Shown here one piece after another: positions 52,467 to 60,648 of a stretch of 64,000 bases of DNA (position 1 is the stretch's first letter; each line of letters begins with the position of its first letter). Location: positions 1 to 64,000 of the forward strand of contig JANYJY010000059.1 of NCBI GenBank assembly GCA_025358295.1, in the 5' to 3' direction. This stretch comes from Gammaproteobacteria bacterium (GTDB lineage: Bacteria > Pseudomonadota > Gammaproteobacteria > Steroidobacterales > Steroidobacteraceae). Below the pieces are notes generated by a model that worked only from the letters and a program-made list of their open reading frames with translations, was not told where the DNA came from and did not search any database. Position numbers and translations under genes: made by a program.

Positions 52467-54020
52467 ATGCTTGCCACTACCAATCCCGCCGACTGGGTCG
52501 AATCCTGGGCGCGCGTTCAGCCGCTGCAGCCATTCCTTAAGACTCCCGACGGCGGACAAATTACCTACGCCGAGCTTGACCGGCGTTGCGGACGCTTCGC
52601 CTCGGCTCTGATGCGCCGGGGTGTCGTGCCGGGCGATCGTGTCGTCGTTCAGGTCGATAAATCGGTGGAGGCGGTGCTGCTCTATCTTGCATGCCTGCGC
52701 ATGCGCGCGGTCTACGTGCCGATCAACGTGGCAAATACGCCCAATGAAGTCGATTATTTTTTACGCGACTCACAACCGCGTGTGGCCATCATCCGTCCGG
52801 CGGACCGTGCATTGCTCGAACCGCCCGCAACCGTGGCGGGGGTTCGTCACATCGAGACCTTGGGGGCGCAAGGTGAGGGGACGCTTCCCGCGCTCGTGCG
52901 GCAGGCCGATTCCGAACCCGAACTGTGCCGCAGCGGCGACGCGAATTCCCTAGCTGCCATCGTCTATACCTCTGGGACCACCGGCCGCTCGAAGGGTGCG
53001 ATGCTGACGCGCGGCAATCTCGCCTCCAACGCGGCGGTGCTCGCCCACGCATGGCGCTTCACCCAGAACGATGTGCTGCTGCACACTCTGCCGTTGTTTC
53101 ACGTTCACGGTCTGTTTGCGGCCATCAATACCGTGCTCGCATCGGGTTCCAGCCTCTTGCTGCTGCCGAAATTCGACGCGGCCGATGCGCTGCGGATTTT
53201 GCCGCAAGTGACAGTGCTCATGGGCGTTCCCACGCACTACACCCGGTTATTGCATCGGGCCGAACTGAATCTCGAGACGTGCGCCGGTATGCGGCTGTTC
53301 GTCTCCGGATCGGCGCCACTGCTCGAGGAGACTCAGCGTGAGTTTCGGGTGCGTACCGGCCACGAGATCCTGGAGCGGTACGGGATGACCGAGACATTGA
53401 TGAACACATCGAACCCCTATGAGGGCCCACGCAAGCCGGGTTCTGTCGGGCCGCCGCTGGCGGGAATCGAGGTCCGGCTCGCCAAAACCGAAGACGCAGC
53501 CGTCGAGGCCGGTGCGGACGTCACGGGCATGCTCGAGGTCAAGGGCCCGAATGTGTTCGCCGGCTACTGGCGGGACCCCGAGAAGACACGCGGCGAGTTC
53601 ACGTCGGATGGCTGGTTCAAGACTGGGGACCTCGGCCGTATCGATGACGATGGCTATGTCCAAATCGTCGGCCGCGCCAGGGATGTCGTCATCAGCGGCG
53701 GCTACAACGTCTATCCGAAGGAGGTCGAGATGGAATTGGATTCCCTGTCCGGCGTGCTGGAGAGCGCTGTGTTCGGCGTTCCACACCCGGATTTCGGCGA
53801 GGGTGTCACTGCGGTCGTCGTACCGCAAAGCACCGCGCAGTTGTCGGAGAGCGACATCATCAACTCTCTGCAAACCCGTCTGGCGCGTTACAAGGTGCCT
53901 AAGCGCGTCCTCCTGATTGGCGAGTTGCCGAGAAATACCATGGGCAAGGTCCAGAAAAATGTGTTGCGCGCCGAATATGCCTCTCTTTATGTGCCGGGGG
54001 CGCCGCCCGGGCGGGGCTGA
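52467..54020 (+). CDS. matB: Malonyl-CoA synthetase, MatB-like
   Basis: 517-aa acyl-CoA synthetase. ATP loop YTSGTTGRSKGAML, then ERYGMTETLMNTSNPYEGP, which is highly specific to MatB, GDLGRIDDDGYVQIVGR, ISGGYNVYPKEVE and NTMGKVQKN with the catalytic Lys. Makes malonyl-CoA (or methylmalonyl-CoA) from the free acid, ATP and CoA. Start ATG at 52467, 17 bases after the transporter. No malonyl-CoA decarboxylase (MatA) is beside it, so the product may feed fatty acid or polyketide synthesis or be decarboxylated by an enzyme elsewhere. Confidence 0.92.
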   Translation: MLATTNPADWVESWARVQPLQPFLKTPDGGQITYAELDRRCGRFASALMRRGVVPGDRVVVQVDKSVEAVLLYLACLRMRAVYVPINVANTPNEVDYFLRDSQPRVAIIRPADRALLEPPATVAGVRHIETLGAQGEGTLPALVRQADSEPELCRSGDANSLAAIVYTSGTTGRSKGAMLTRGNLASNAAVLAHAWRFTQNDVLLHTLPLFHVHGLFAAINTVLASGSSLLLLPKFDAADALRILPQVTVLMGVPTHYTRLLHRAELNLETCAGMRLFVSGSAPLLEETQREFRVRTGHEILERYGMTETLMNTSNPYEGPRKPGSVGPPLAGIEVRLAKTEDAAVEAGADVTGMLEVKGPNVFAGYWRDPEKTRGEFTSDGWFKTGDLGRIDDDGYVQIVGRARDVVISGGYNVYPKEVEMELDSLSGVLESAVFGVPHPDFGEGVTAVVVPQSTAQLSESDIINSLQTRLARYKVPKRVLLIGELPRNTMGKVQKNVLRAEYASLYVPGAPPGRG

Positions 54021-54069
54021 GCGCCTATTGTGGACCCTTGCGGGTTTCAGAAATCCCGGTAGCTGCCGC

Positions 54070-54086
54070 GCCGGCGTAACGCCGGC
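54070..54086. terminator. GC-rich hairpin between convergent genes
   Basis: Perfect seven-base stem GCCGGCG / CGCCGGC with loop TAA, in the 70-base gap between the MatB-like and DUF3501 stops. No T-run follows, so a terminator role is only probable from position. Confidence 0.45.
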
Positions 54087-54090
54087 CCCG

Positions 54091-54675
54091 CTAATCGAGG
54101 TCGTGGCAGAGGGAGTCGCGAATTGTTCGCGGCAACGGGCTCAGCAGATGCCTATACTCGTTGTGATCGACGCCGATACTCAATGAGGCGCCGCTTTTCA
54201 TTGCTTCAATCATCGAGGCCGACAGCTCAAAACGCAGAAAATGCACCGCCGAGGTCTTGTCGTCGTTTTCCCGCTCCATGTCTTCATCGGCGATTGCAAA
54301 TACCCGCTCCATTTCGCTGACCCGGATCCAGCATCGGTCCTCGACTCCGATTAGGTTCTCGAGCGCAGTACGACGCAACTCGGGGTCTGGAAATTCCAGC
54401 AGTAACGTCACTTTCCAATTGCTGCCGTCCGGAATCAGCGGATTGTAGGCATCCAGTTCGCCTTGGATGCCGTCGCTCTCAAAGATCCGTTCGGCGCGCA
54501 GCATTTCGAGAATTTGATAGCGTATTGTCGTGACATCCTCGAAGCACCAGGTCGCATTGGGCCCGACTTGGACATTGCGCAATTGCTTGTGAGCAATCAC
54601 CTCGCTGCGCAGGCGCCCCCGTTCGCACGCATATTGCTCCAGACTGAGTAGATCCGAGCGCACCAATTTTCTCAC
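54091..54675 (-). CDS. DUF3501 protein
   Basis: 194-aa protein of the uncharacterised DUF3501 family: LVRSDLLSLEQY at the start, RNVQVGPNATWCFEDVTTIRYQILEMLRAERI (in part) and SGASLSIGVDHNEYRH at the end. No signal peptide or membrane helix. Start GTG 54675 overlaps the Fe-S protein stop (GTGA), so both are translated together. The recurrent association rubrerythrin, CCG Fe-S protein and DUF3501 suggests one complex or pathway of peroxide or oxygen defence; the biochemical role is unknown. Confidence 0.87.
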   Translation of the reverse strand: MRKLVRSDLLSLEQYACERGRLRSEVIAHKQLRNVQVGPNATWCFEDVTTIRYQILEMLRAERIFESDGIQGELDAYNPLIPDGSNWKVTLLLEFPDPELRRTALENLIGVEDRCWIRVSEMERVFAIADEDMERENDDKTSAVHFLRFELSASMIEAMKSGASLSIGVDHNEYRHLLSPLPRTIRDSLCHDLD

Positions 54676-56054
54676 GCTAACGCCTCCAGGCCATAAGCCA
54701 TTCTCAGCAAAGTCAGCGGGTGCGTCGGCGGTGATCCATTGTCCAAACCGCTTTGGATTTGGTGCCCCGCCATCGGACAGTCGCTGGCATAGAAATCCGC
54801 GCCGCTTGCCTGAACACGCTCGATGACCGGCTTGCCGATCTTCATGGATATGTCGCGAAATGCGCGCTTGACGCCGTAGGTGCCATTGTGACCCGAGCAG
54901 CGTTCGATCGGCTCCACCGTGGTTCCGGGGATCAGCTGCAGTATGTCGCGGGTCTTCAGTCCGATATTCTGCACGCGCAGATGGCAGGCGACATGGTATG
55001 ACACCTTGCCGAGGGGGCGGGTGAAGTCCGTGCGCAGCAAGCCGGATTTGTGCCGCAGCGCCAGGTATTCGAACGGATCGAAAATGCGGCGCTTGACGGC
55101 TGCTATGCCGGCATCGTCCGGGAACATCAGCGGCAGTTCTTGTTTGAACATCAATACGCAGGAGGGAATTGGAGCGACGATGTCGTAGCCGTACTCGATC
55201 ATCGCCAGCATAGACGGTAAGTTCTTGTCCTTGAGCTCCGCTACCGCCTGCAAGTCGCCAAGCTCCAATTTCGGCATGCCGCAACAGTGCTCTTGCTCCA
55301 GCAGGGCTACTTCGATGCCGTTGTGCTCGAACACCCTCACGAGGTCCAGGCCTATTTCAGGCTCGTTGCGATTGCCGTAGCAGGTCGCGAACAGCGCAAC
55401 TTTGCCGCGCGTCACGCCCGCCGCCTGCGCCGTTGCGGCAGGGCTTACGCGCTTGGCAAGCTGCTTGCGCAGAGTATTGGATCGGTACGCAGGAACGGGC
55501 GCCTGCGGGTGGACGCCGAGGACGGCATCCAGGACCTTGCGACCCATCGAGCTCTTGGTCACGGCGTTGACGACTTCGGCCACCACCGGAATGCCGGCGA
55601 TCTTGCCGACCAAATCCGTGGAGCTCAGCACCTTGTCCCGCCAACCGGTCGCCCCGTCGCGGTTCTTGACGGCCTTGGCGCGCAGCATCAAATGCGGAAA
55701 GTCGACGTTCCAGGGATGCGGCGGGACATAAGGACACTTGGTCATGTAGCACATGTCACAGAGGTAACATTGGTTCACGACCTGCCCATAACTGTTCTTG
55801 TCTACGGCGTCGAGTTCGCCGGTCTTCGACTCATCGATCAAATCGAACAACGTCGGAAAGGCATTGCATAAATTGAAACAACGCCGGCAGCCGTGGCAGA
55901 TATCGAATACTCGTTCGAGTTCCTTTTGCAGCGCGCCGGCGTCGTAGAATTGTGGTTCCTGCCAGCCGAGCGCATGGCGAGTGGGCGCCTCTAAGTTGCC
56001 TTCACGGTCCGAGTTGCTCTGTCCGTCCGACACGGTGGGTCTCCCAACCGACAT
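54672..56054 (-). CDS. CCG-domain iron-sulfur oxidoreductase (GlpC/HdrD-like)
   Basis: 460 aa, soluble. Two [4Fe-4S] ferredoxin motifs: CHGCRRCFNLC near residue 50 and CYLCDMCYMTKCP near 100. Then two cysteine-rich CCG domains: the first with ATCYGN and EHCCGMPKLELGD, the second with ACHLRVQ and RCSGHNGTYG, where Ser replaces the middle Cys of CCG. GlpC and heterodisulfide reductases use such domains to pass electrons or bind a special cluster. ATG 56054; a second possible start six codons upstream. It lies 62 bases after rubrerythrin and overlaps DUF3501, so it is a plausible electron donor to rubrerythrin. Confidence 0.9.
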   Translation of the reverse strand: MSVGRPTVSDGQSNSDREGNLEAPTRHALGWQEPQFYDAGALQKELERVFDICHGCRRCFNLCNAFPTLFDLIDESKTGELDAVDKNSYGQVVNQCYLCDMCYMTKCPYVPPHPWNVDFPHLMLRAKAVKNRDGATGWRDKVLSSTDLVGKIAGIPVVAEVVNAVTKSSMGRKVLDAVLGVHPQAPVPAYRSNTLRKQLAKRVSPAATAQAAGVTRGKVALFATCYGNRNEPEIGLDLVRVFEHNGIEVALLEQEHCCGMPKLELGDLQAVAELKDKNLPSMLAMIEYGYDIVAPIPSCVLMFKQELPLMFPDDAGIAAVKRRIFDPFEYLALRHKSGLLRTDFTRPLGKVSYHVACHLRVQNIGLKTRDILQLIPGTTVEPIERCSGHNGTYGVKRAFRDISMKIGKPVIERVQASGADFYASDCPMAGHQIQSGLDNGSPPTHPLTLLRMAYGLEALA

Positions 56055-56116
56055 GATGGCGGGCTCCAACAATGGAGCCCGCTCGACGCAATCGACAGGG
56101 CGGCGGCCCTACACCC

Positions 56117-56530
56117 CTAGAGGTTATCCAAGGCCTTTTGAAAGCGGTTGGCGTGTGATCGCTCCGCCTTGGCCAGCGTCTCGAACCAATCAGCGATTTC
56201 GCCGAAGCCCTCGTCCCGGGCACTCTTGGCCATGCCAGGGTACATATCGGTGTACTCGTGGGTCTCGCCCGCAATCGCTGCCTTGAGGTTCAAGGATGTA
56301 GCGCCGATGGGCAGTCCCGTGGCCGGATCGCCGACCGCTTCCAAGTACTCTAAATGACCGTGGGCGTGGCCCGTCTCACCTTCGGCTGTGGAACGGAAAA
56401 CGGCCGATACGTCATTGAAGCCTTCCACGTCCGCCTTGGCCGCGAAGTACAAATAACGTCGGTTCGCCTGGGATTCGCCTGCAAATGCATCTTTCAGATT
56501 CTTTTCGGTCTTGCTGCCTTTTAGATTCAC
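56117..56530 (-). CDS. Rubrerythrin without rubredoxin domain
   Basis: 137-aa four-helix di-iron protein reducing H2O2. Iron ligands are recognisable as [33 protein letters not shown] and [12 protein letters not shown]. The C-terminal rubredoxin domain of classical rubrerythrin is missing, so electrons must come from another protein, probably the CCG Fe-S protein downstream. A strong AAGGAGA is nine bases before the ATG. First gene of the three-gene unit; a CRP/FNR-type palindrome is 64-80 bases upstream. Confidence 0.92.
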   Translation of the reverse strand: MNLKGSKTEKNLKDAFAGESQANRRYLYFAAKADVEGFNDVSAVFRSTAEGETGHAHGHLEYLEAVGDPATGLPIGATSLNLKAAIAGETHEYTDMYPGMAKSARDEGFGEIADWFETLAKAERSHANRFQKALDNL

Positions 56531-56594
56531 GGCTGTCTCCTTATAGGATTGCTTCCGCTCGACGTTAGACCTTGCTGCCGCGGTAAGTCAAATC

Positions 56595-56610
56595 GGTGAT
56601 CTCTATCACC
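56595..56610. promoter_or_regulatory. CRP/FNR-type palindrome upstream of rubrerythrin
   Basis: GGTGAT-ctct-ATCACC, a perfect six-base inverted repeat with a four-base spacer, extended to seven (CGGTGAT/ATCACCG) at 56594-56611. The form is a hybrid of CRP (GTGA-N6-TCAC) and FNR (TTGAT-N4-ATCAA) sites. Centred about 72 bases before the rubrerythrin ATG, an activating distance. Confidence 0.55.
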
Positions 56611-56758
56611 GCGATAGTCGGCCTCAATCACGGCGACAACCGGTACGCCGCCCGCAACCAGAAGCGAAGCCACGATCGCCACGGGCCGGGCTCTATTTGC
56701 GTTCCTCGGATAAGGCGGTAGTCTTCCGTCGAACGTTGCGCTTCGGTTGGAATAAATC

Positions 56759-58012
56759 GTGCCAGAACCACCCTCTCACCAATCTTTCCTCATTGCGGAC
56801 CATACCGCGAGGTTCGACGAGGACGGTCGATTGCGACCCTGGACCTCGTGGAATGACGCGCTCGACCGAGAAATGAATTTCTATCAGCAATGTCCGTCCG
56901 ATCACGGTTATCCCTATTTCGTGCTGGCCACATTTGTGGATGGAAGTTGGACCCCGGACCCGAATCGCACCGACGCCATTCCCGCGACTCAGAACGGGAT
57001 GGGAATCATCTCCTACGTTAAGTACTTCGAATTGCGGGGCAGCACCGACCTAAGGTTCATGAAAACGGCGTGCGCCATGGGCGATTACCTGGTGGGGGAA
57101 ACATTGACGCCGGCTTCCGGCCGCTATCCGGCGTTCACGCGTTCCACCGTCAAGCGGGATTGGTTTCCGCAACCCGCCGATTGCGGCTCGCAAAGTGATC
57201 GACCCTACGAGATCGAGCCCGACAAGGGCGGCATCGCCGGCTATGCGCTGGTGCTGCTTTCCGCGATCGCGGGAGAGCGGAAATACCTGGACCAAGGCCT
57301 GCAGAACGCACGAGTCCTGGCTGCGAATCAGCAGGTTGGCGACAAATCTCGCTCGCCCTGGCCGTTTCGAGCTGACTTCCGCAGCGGTGAAGCGCGCGGA
57401 CTCGTCTCAGGGAACATGACTTATATTTTGCGTCTCTACGATGCGCTGCTCGACCTTGGCTACGCGGAGTTCAGCGCTCCGCGCCGCTCATTGTGGACAT
57501 GGATCAAGGAATTTCAAATTCCCAGCGCTGCCGCGGACGGCGCGCTATTTGCCCAGTTTTTCGAGGATCACGACACGCCCACGAATCGCTCTGCCTGGGC
57601 GCCGCTGAATCTCGCCCGGTATCTGCTGGAGAAAAAACAAGCCCTCGATGTCGACTGGCTCGAAGACTGTGGGGCGCTGGTCGATTTCGTGCGCAGGACT
57701 TTCACTCACCAAGAATTCGGCATCACGGTTTGTCACGAACAAGACGAGGATCAGCAGGCTTGGGGCGGTATCAATTCAACTTATGGCGCGGTGCTCGCGC
57801 TGTATGCAAAGGCGATCGGGTCCAAGGCCCTCGCCGGCGAGGCGCGGCAAGCGCTGGATTTCACCGTGTATTCCATCGACGAGCTAGGCCGGCCTCGCGA
57901 TCTTTTCAAGAACTCCTCGCCAGGCGGCTGGCAGGAAGACGCCCACACGGACGTCATTCACAACTACGTCGACGCCCTACAGGCTTATCCCGAGTGGGGC
58001 GACGCGACGTAA
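56759..58012 (+). CDS. Uncharacterised protein, probable alpha/alpha-barrel fold
   Basis: 417 aa, no signal peptide. I do not recognise a named family. Repeated pairs of amphipathic helices, each ending in a small glycine turn (GMGIISYVKYFELRG, GGIAGYALVLLSAIAGERKYL, MTYILRLYDALLDLGY, GAVLALYAKAIG), are typical of six-hairpin glycosidase-like barrels such as GH88/GH105. Aromatic and acidic residues (WFPQPAD, WGGINSTYG, GGWQEDAHTD) could line a carbohydrate pocket. GTG start at 56759, with no near alternative. Monocistronic, divergent from the rubrerythrin unit, convergent with the secreted cupin six bases away. Confidence 0.72.
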   Translation: MPEPPSHQSFLIADHTARFDEDGRLRPWTSWNDALDREMNFYQQCPSDHGYPYFVLATFVDGSWTPDPNRTDAIPATQNGMGIISYVKYFELRGSTDLRFMKTACAMGDYLVGETLTPASGRYPAFTRSTVKRDWFPQPADCGSQSDRPYEIEPDKGGIAGYALVLLSAIAGERKYLDQGLQNARVLAANQQVGDKSRSPWPFRADFRSGEARGLVSGNMTYILRLYDALLDLGYAEFSAPRRSLWTWIKEFQIPSAAADGALFAQFFEDHDTPTNRSAWAPLNLARYLLEKKQALDVDWLEDCGALVDFVRRTFTHQEFGITVCHEQDEDQQAWGGINSTYGAVLALYAKAIGSKALAGEARQALDFTVYSIDELGRPRDLFKNSSPGGWQEDAHTDVIHNYVDALQAYPEWGDAT

Positions 58013-58018
58013 ACCCGG

Positions 58019-58486
58019 TCAATGGGCTGGGGCAGCCTCGACCCAAACGATGTCGTACTTCTGATTGAACGTTACCACCATGAGGCAGGGATTCTTGCCC
58101 TGGCAACTGAACCAATGAACGGCTTTGCCCGGCATCACGGCGACGCCTCCGGCGGACAGAGCGACGTCGTGCATGCCTTTCATGCCCGTCGACACGATGC
58201 CCTGGATGACGATCAGCTGTTCTTCGGCTGTGTGGTAATGAGGGGCCACGCGGCAACCCGCCGGCGCCTTCAGCAAGATGGTCGATGGCCCTGTATCGGG
58301 ATTGCCGTTTTCGAGTGCGCCCTGCAGGCATTTGACGTCCCCGTCTTGGGCAAAAATCGCCTCTTTGAGCGGAGTGACACCGTGATGCGCGGCGGGATTT
58401 CCCATAACGGCGAAGGGTAGCAATAACGCCATTGCGAGTGGGCCGGTCAGGCGTTTGCGAGAGAGAAACCGTCCGAAGCTGTTCAT
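58019..58486 (-). CDS. Secreted cupin protein
   Basis: 155 aa with a signal peptide cut near FAVMGNPAAH. A single cupin: VAPHYHTAEEQLIVIQG (metal His-x-His-x4-Glu) and VMPGKAVHWFSCQG (second His). Two Cys in the tail may form a periplasmic disulfide. ATG preceded by GGAAG. Substrate unknown; exported cupins of this sort are often annotated only as cupin domain proteins. Confidence 0.82.
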   Translation of the reverse strand: MNSFGRFLSRKRLTGPLAMALLLPFAVMGNPAAHHGVTPLKEAIFAQDGDVKCLQGALENGNPDTGPSTILLKAPAGCRVAPHYHTAEEQLIVIQGIVSTGMKGMHDVALSAGGVAVMPGKAVHWFSCQGKNPCLMVVTFNQKYDIVWVEAAPAH

Positions 58487-58561
58487 GGGTCTTCCTATGG
58501 GTTGAAGCGCTCAGCCTTGTATACTACCCCGCCATATTCTGCCGTCGCAGGAGACTTCGAC

Positions 58562-59317
58562 ATGCTGTCCACGCTTTTGTCCCCAGCTGAGATGGATCCG
58601 GAAGAGTGGCGTCTGCGTGGCGAGCTCACCGATTTCTATCATCTCATTGATTTTCTCGGTTGGACGGAGATGATCTTCAACCACATATCGGTGCGCTTGC
58701 CCGGTGCGGGGCATCACTATCTGGTCAATCCGTTCGGACTCAACTATACAGAGATCACCCCCGCGAACCTGCTCAAAGTGGGCATCGACGGCCGGCTGGT
58801 CGAGCCGTCCGCCTATGCCGCCAACCCGGCCGGCTTTGCCCTGCACGGCGCCATTCACGAAACGCGCGCCGACGTCGCCTGCGTGGCGCATACGCACACC
58901 ACCGCGGTCTCCGCGGTCGCGATGAAGCGCGGCGGGTTCGATCATAATAATTTTTACGGAGCGCAATTCTACGGCCGCGTCGGTTATCACGATTTCGAGG
59001 GCATCACTCTGTACGCCGACGAGCGCAGTCGCATGATTTCGAGCCTCGGCGACAAGCATGTGTTGGTGTTGCGCAATCATGGAATTGCCGTATGTGAACG
59101 CGATATTCCGACGACGTTCGCGCTCTTGTGGACGGTGCAGCGGGCGGCTGAGATTCAGTGCCAGGCGGCCGCACTCGGCGGGGAGGATGTGTTGTTGAGC
59201 GAGGAGGTGCAGCGACGTTGCCGGGATGCGGTTGCCGATCTGGGCAGTAATATTCGCGTGGCGCGGCTCTTGTTCGATGCGACCGTACGCCGCATGCGCG
59301 CCGCGGTTACGTCCTAA
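58562..59317 (+). CDS. Class II aldolase/adducin-family protein
   Basis: 251 aa. The Zn site of fuculose-1-phosphate aldolase-like proteins is visible in AHTHTTAVSA and in LVLRNHGIAV; the substrate-loop SVRLPGAGHHYLVNPFGLNYTEI fits the aldolase/decarboxylase branch. No catalytic Glu equivalent of FucA is obvious, so it may be a decarboxylase or hydroxy-acid enzyme rather than an aldolase. GCAGGAGA lies upstream of the ATG at 58562; a start at 58502 would add 20 residues. Stop overlaps that of the convergent permease. Confidence 0.85.
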   Translation: MLSTLLSPAEMDPEEWRLRGELTDFYHLIDFLGWTEMIFNHISVRLPGAGHHYLVNPFGLNYTEITPANLLKVGIDGRLVEPSAYAANPAGFALHGAIHETRADVACVAHTHTTAVSAVAMKRGGFDHNNFYGAQFYGRVGYHDFEGITLYADERSRMISSLGDKHVLVLRNHGIAVCERDIPTTFALLWTVQRAAEIQCQAAALGGEDVLLSEEVQRRCRDAVADLGSNIRVARLLFDATVRRMRAAVTS

Positions 59318-60648
59318 CGAGGGCGACCGCCGAAGAGCCTGTGCCCCAAGCGAAACAAGGGCCAGCCGGTGAGCAATATGACGATGCCGGCCGATGCAAG
59401 CGCCGGCTCCAAAGTAAAAACCCTTACCCCGACGGCGAGCAGGCTGGCGACGTACAACGCCGGCAGCAAGGGGTATCCTGGCATCGAAAATCCGCCGTCA
59501 CCGGTGCGGCGGCGGCGCAGGACAAACAGCGTCGATGCGACTACAGCCAGAGTGAGCGAGTCTGTAAAGATCACGTAATGCAGCAGCTTCTCGAAGGATC
59601 CGAGGACGAACGCCGGCAGCAACATGGTCGCGCCAAAGAATATCAGGCCGATTTCTTGCACCTGAGTGTCTGGATTGACCCGCAGGAACGCACGTGGCAG
59701 CACGCCGTCTTGCGCCATTGCATAGAAGCTACGCGGCATCTGAATGATAATGGCATTGACGAACCCCGCCGCTGAAAGGAACACGGCGATAGAAATCAGC
59801 ATTTCACCCGACGGCCCAAATGTCGCGCGCGATAGGGCTGCTGCCACCAGCGTCGAATCCGCGATGCCGTCGATTCCCAGCACGCGCTGGTAAGCGAAAT
59901 TGAGCACCAGATACAGCCCGACCACCGTGAACATGCCCGCGGTGATGGCGAGCGGGAAGCGTCGCCGAGCGTCCTTCAAGTCGGCGCCGAGATTCATGGT
60001 CAACTGATATCCGCCATAGGCATAGAAACACGGTATCAGCGCGGACACCAAGCGCAGCGCCGACGGCGCGGCGGCGACGTGTGGCGCCGCATGCGTGCGC
60101 GGAGCAACCAGCAGAGCCAGTACGGCGAGACCGACGATCATGGCGATCTTAAGAACCGACAGCAGATTCTGTACACGCGCACCGGGCTTCACGCCCCGGT
60201 AGTTCGATGTCAATAGGATCAGCATGGTCGCGCACGCCAGCACGAGCGACGCATGGGGTGTGCGCCAGGACGGCGGCAACAGCACCGGCATCAGATAGTC
60301 CGCACCGATGAACGCGACCCCGGCGGCGCCGGCTCCTTGCATCAAGGTCTGCGACCAATTCAGCATGAACGCCAGAGTTGGGTCGTAGCAGTCGGCAACA
60401 ACGCGGTAATAACCTCCGGCGCGCGGATACCGTGAACCGATTTCCGCGAAGGTCAGGGCGCCGATCAGGCTGATCACACCGCCCAGTATCCACGCGCCGA
60501 AAAATAGATCGGTGCCGCCGGCCTCTGCAGCAACGATGGCGGGTGTGCGAAAGATGCCGATGCCCACCACCAAGCTGAACACCACCATGGCAGTGTCGAA
60601 GGTCGACAGGCGCGCGCGGATAGGCGTCGCGCCGGGCTCAGCGTCCAT
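59314..60648 (-). CDS. APC-family amino-acid permease
   Basis: 444 aa, about 12 helices. VVGIGIFRTPAIVAAEAGG is the helix 1 unwound motif of LAT-like APC permeases; FAEIGSRYPRAGGYYRV and YGGYQLTMNLGADLKD are also typical. ATG 60648 overlaps the class V aminotransferase stop by eleven bases, so the two are co-translated; a longer N-terminus would be a shadow. The aminotransferase suggests it imports the amino acid that the partner then converts. Confidence 0.87.
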   Translation of the reverse strand: MDAEPGATPIRARLSTFDTAMVVFSLVVGIGIFRTPAIVAAEAGGTDLFFGAWILGGVISLIGALTFAEIGSRYPRAGGYYRVVADCYDPTLAFMLNWSQTLMQGAGAAGVAFIGADYLMPVLLPPSWRTPHASLVLACATMLILLTSNYRGVKPGARVQNLLSVLKIAMIVGLAVLALLVAPRTHAAPHVAAAPSALRLVSALIPCFYAYGGYQLTMNLGADLKDARRRFPLAITAGMFTVVGLYLVLNFAYQRVLGIDGIADSTLVAAALSRATFGPSGEMLISIAVFLSAAGFVNAIIIQMPRSFYAMAQDGVLPRAFLRVNPDTQVQEIGLIFFGATMLLPAFVLGSFEKLLHYVIFTDSLTLAVVASTLFVLRRRRTGDGGFSMPGYPLLPALYVASLLAVGVRVFTLEPALASAGIVILLTGWPLFRLGHRLFGGRPR

